Positions 62,981 through 64,000 of a stretch of DNA of 64,000 nt are shown here, in pieces (positions within the stretch are counted from its first letter, which is position 1; each line of letters opens with the position of its first letter). A model generated the notes under the pieces. The model searched no databases. It was not told where the DNA came from and saw only the letters and a list, made by a program, of their open reading frames with translations. A program made the translations under genes and the position numbers. The DNA comes from Bacteroidota bacterium (lineage in GTDB: Bacteria > Bacteroidota > Bacteroidia > Bacteroidales > NBLH01), in NCBI GenBank assembly GCA_025361565.1, contig JANYKN010000188.1, positions 19,463 through 83,462 of the forward strand, written 5' to 3'.

Positions 62981-63096
62981 AAAATTCGTGAGTACATCAG
63001 AGAAAAAAACACATTGCATCATGTTTTATTTTTTCTAAGTTTTAAGTTCTCTATGTACTCGATTACAAGCAATCCCTTTACTAATTCAATATTGCA

Positions 63097-63132
63097 AAAC
63101 GCCAACTCCTTAAATCCCGGGAGCTGGCGTTT
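63097..63132. terminator. Bidirectional terminator between convergent genes
   Basis: AAACGCCAACTCC (63097-63109) and GGAGCTGGCGTTT (63120-63132) pair with one mismatch (G-U on the minus strand), loop ten nt. It lies between the ends of the GldL-like gene (62980) and the cupredoxin gene (63209, minus). Confidence 0.8.
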
Positions 63133-63208
63133 ATTTCAAAAATAATAAACCTTGTCTACGTAAGTAAATTCAAATATTCATCTATTCATTTGATCAGAAA
63201 TTGCTTTA

Positions 63209-63847
63209 TCATTGATTTTTGACAAATTTGCCAGAAGAGACAATTTTCTCATTATCTGAAAGTTCAAAAAAATACAGGCCTTCCCTCAATTCATTAATAT
63301 TTACAGGAATTGCATTATCATTAACCGGAACGTTGCTTGTAAAACATTTTCCGCTCAGGTTATAAATATTCAGTTTAAGATTTCCATTCGGTATGCTATT
63401 TTTTTCCGAAACGGGAATATACAATATTTCGCTTGCCGGATTTGGGAAAGCATGTACGGAACTATTTACTGCTGAATTATCCTGCATGCCGGTAGCACTT
63501 CCAACTGTAATTTTCCCTGACATTCCAGAGCCGTGCTCGCTACATTGGTAATTATAAACGCCTTCAATTGTAAAACCGAAAGTATAAACCCATCCAGAAC
63601 CAATTGAGTTACCAAATGACTCTGGATTTGATGGAAATGTAGCCTGGGAACCGTCAACACTATGAAGGCCATCAGTATTTGTCCATTTTACAAAATCACC
63701 CACAGCAATTACCAGATTAGCAGGACTAAACTGAAAATTTGAAACTGTGACATCATGTGTAACCTGTGCGGACATTATTCCACAAAGATTGAGAGTTAAT
63801 AAAAAAATCAATCCAATTAACCTTTTGTAAATAATCTTATTTTTCAT
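63209..63847 (-). CDS. Plastocyanin-like cupredoxin with type IX secretion sorting domain
   Basis: 212 residues; signal peptide about 1-27 (GIMSAQ). Residues about 28-115 form a type I copper domain: VTVSNFQFSPANLVIAVGDFVKWTNTDGLHSV (first His), then YNYQCSEHGSGMSGKI with Cys, His and Met, the full blue-copper ligand set. The C-terminal ~80 residues (HAFPNPASEILYIP...LNIYNLSGKC...LREGLYFFEL...KFVKNQ) are a type A sorting domain, so it is probably exported through the type IX system. Likely an electron carrier or copper-handling protein on the cell surface. 63848-64000 is upstream sequence only. Confidence 0.9.
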   Translation of the reverse strand: MKNKIIYKRLIGLIFLLTLNLCGIMSAQVTHDVTVSNFQFSPANLVIAVGDFVKWTNTDGLHSVDGSQATFPSNPESFGNSIGSGWVYTFGFTIEGVYNYQCSEHGSGMSGKITVGSATGMQDNSAVNSSVHAFPNPASEILYIPVSEKNSIPNGNLKLNIYNLSGKCFTSNVPVNDNAIPVNINELREGLYFFELSDNEKIVSSGKFVKNQ

Positions 63848-64000
63848 AGTCGAACATCCCGTTAATGCTTTTAAATAAATTTATTGAGGTGTTTACTTAT
63901 GTACTAATTATTATTTGTTTATATCCAATGTGCGCATTGGATACCATTCTTTCAATGAGTTTATGAAATATTGTTTCTTTGAAAATCGACCTATTTATAC

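Overview
The window reads as an AT-rich chromosomal segment of a Bacteroidota bacterium. The signs are start codons without Shine-Dalgarno sequences, TAnnTTTG -7 promoter elements in front of many genes, a type IX secretion C-terminal sorting domain on the cupredoxin at 63209-63847, many family-typical lipoproteins, GldL-like membrane proteins, and the leader type of Bacteroidota class I lanthipeptides. The order or genus cannot be fixed from the sequence alone. No rRNA, tRNA or CRISPR array was seen.

Layout. 1-4323 holds housekeeping genes: the purD end, a DUF6427 membrane protein, a purQ homologue that has lost its glutaminase residues, a short-chain dehydrogenase and a YbhN-like flippase-type protein. 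4500-7700 is a small regulatory region: an ArsR repressor with palindromes over its promoter, a LuxR-type regulator, and a stand-alone LytTR regulator followed by four exact-period 21-bp repeats and an unknown gene.

8054-22714 is the accessory highlight, a class I lanthipeptide gene cluster. It has two normal precursor genes, one precursor with ATT where its sisters have ATG, one decayed precursor, two secreted S41 peptidases, one intact LanC cyclase, one LanC fragment, a split LanB dehydratase whose elimination half is frameshifted, a C39-peptidase ABC exporter and an HlyD adaptor. The order precursor - S41 peptidase - LanC occurs twice, so the cluster grew by module duplication and the first LanC then decayed. 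A GxxExxY nuclease-like gene bracketed by two copies of a ~100-bp inverted-repeat family sits between exporter and adaptor. An ECF sigma factor and a membrane partner follow.

24500-48600 is mostly core: a MoeB-like E1 with a separate rhodanese gene, DUF1848, frr, efp, a SpoIIE-type phosphatase, DUF2807, SUKH, kptA, a 175-bp MITE, a YfcC-type carrier, a three-gene lipoprotein/membrane operon, DUF4160/DUF2442, a glycosyltransferase, the pstSCAB-phoU operon and queG (which also appears to lack an ATG). 48700-64000 holds a polyprenyl synthase, a TPP-enzyme homologue without its metal-binding motif, TolC, an S9 peptidase, a glycerophosphodiesterase, a lipoprotein behind a hairpin-rich leader, an outer-membrane-like protein, a PadR-controlled pair of GldL/GldM-like membrane proteins and the cupredoxin.

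How the genes work together. In the lanthipeptide cluster LanB (two chains) should dehydrate Ser/Thr in the cores, LanC should close thioether rings, and the C39 transporter with HlyD should cut after Gly-Gly and export. The S41 peptidases are conspicuous extra proteases of unknown role. The Pst/PhoU operon handles phosphate uptake. The PadR operon looks autoregulated through a 23-bp palindrome.
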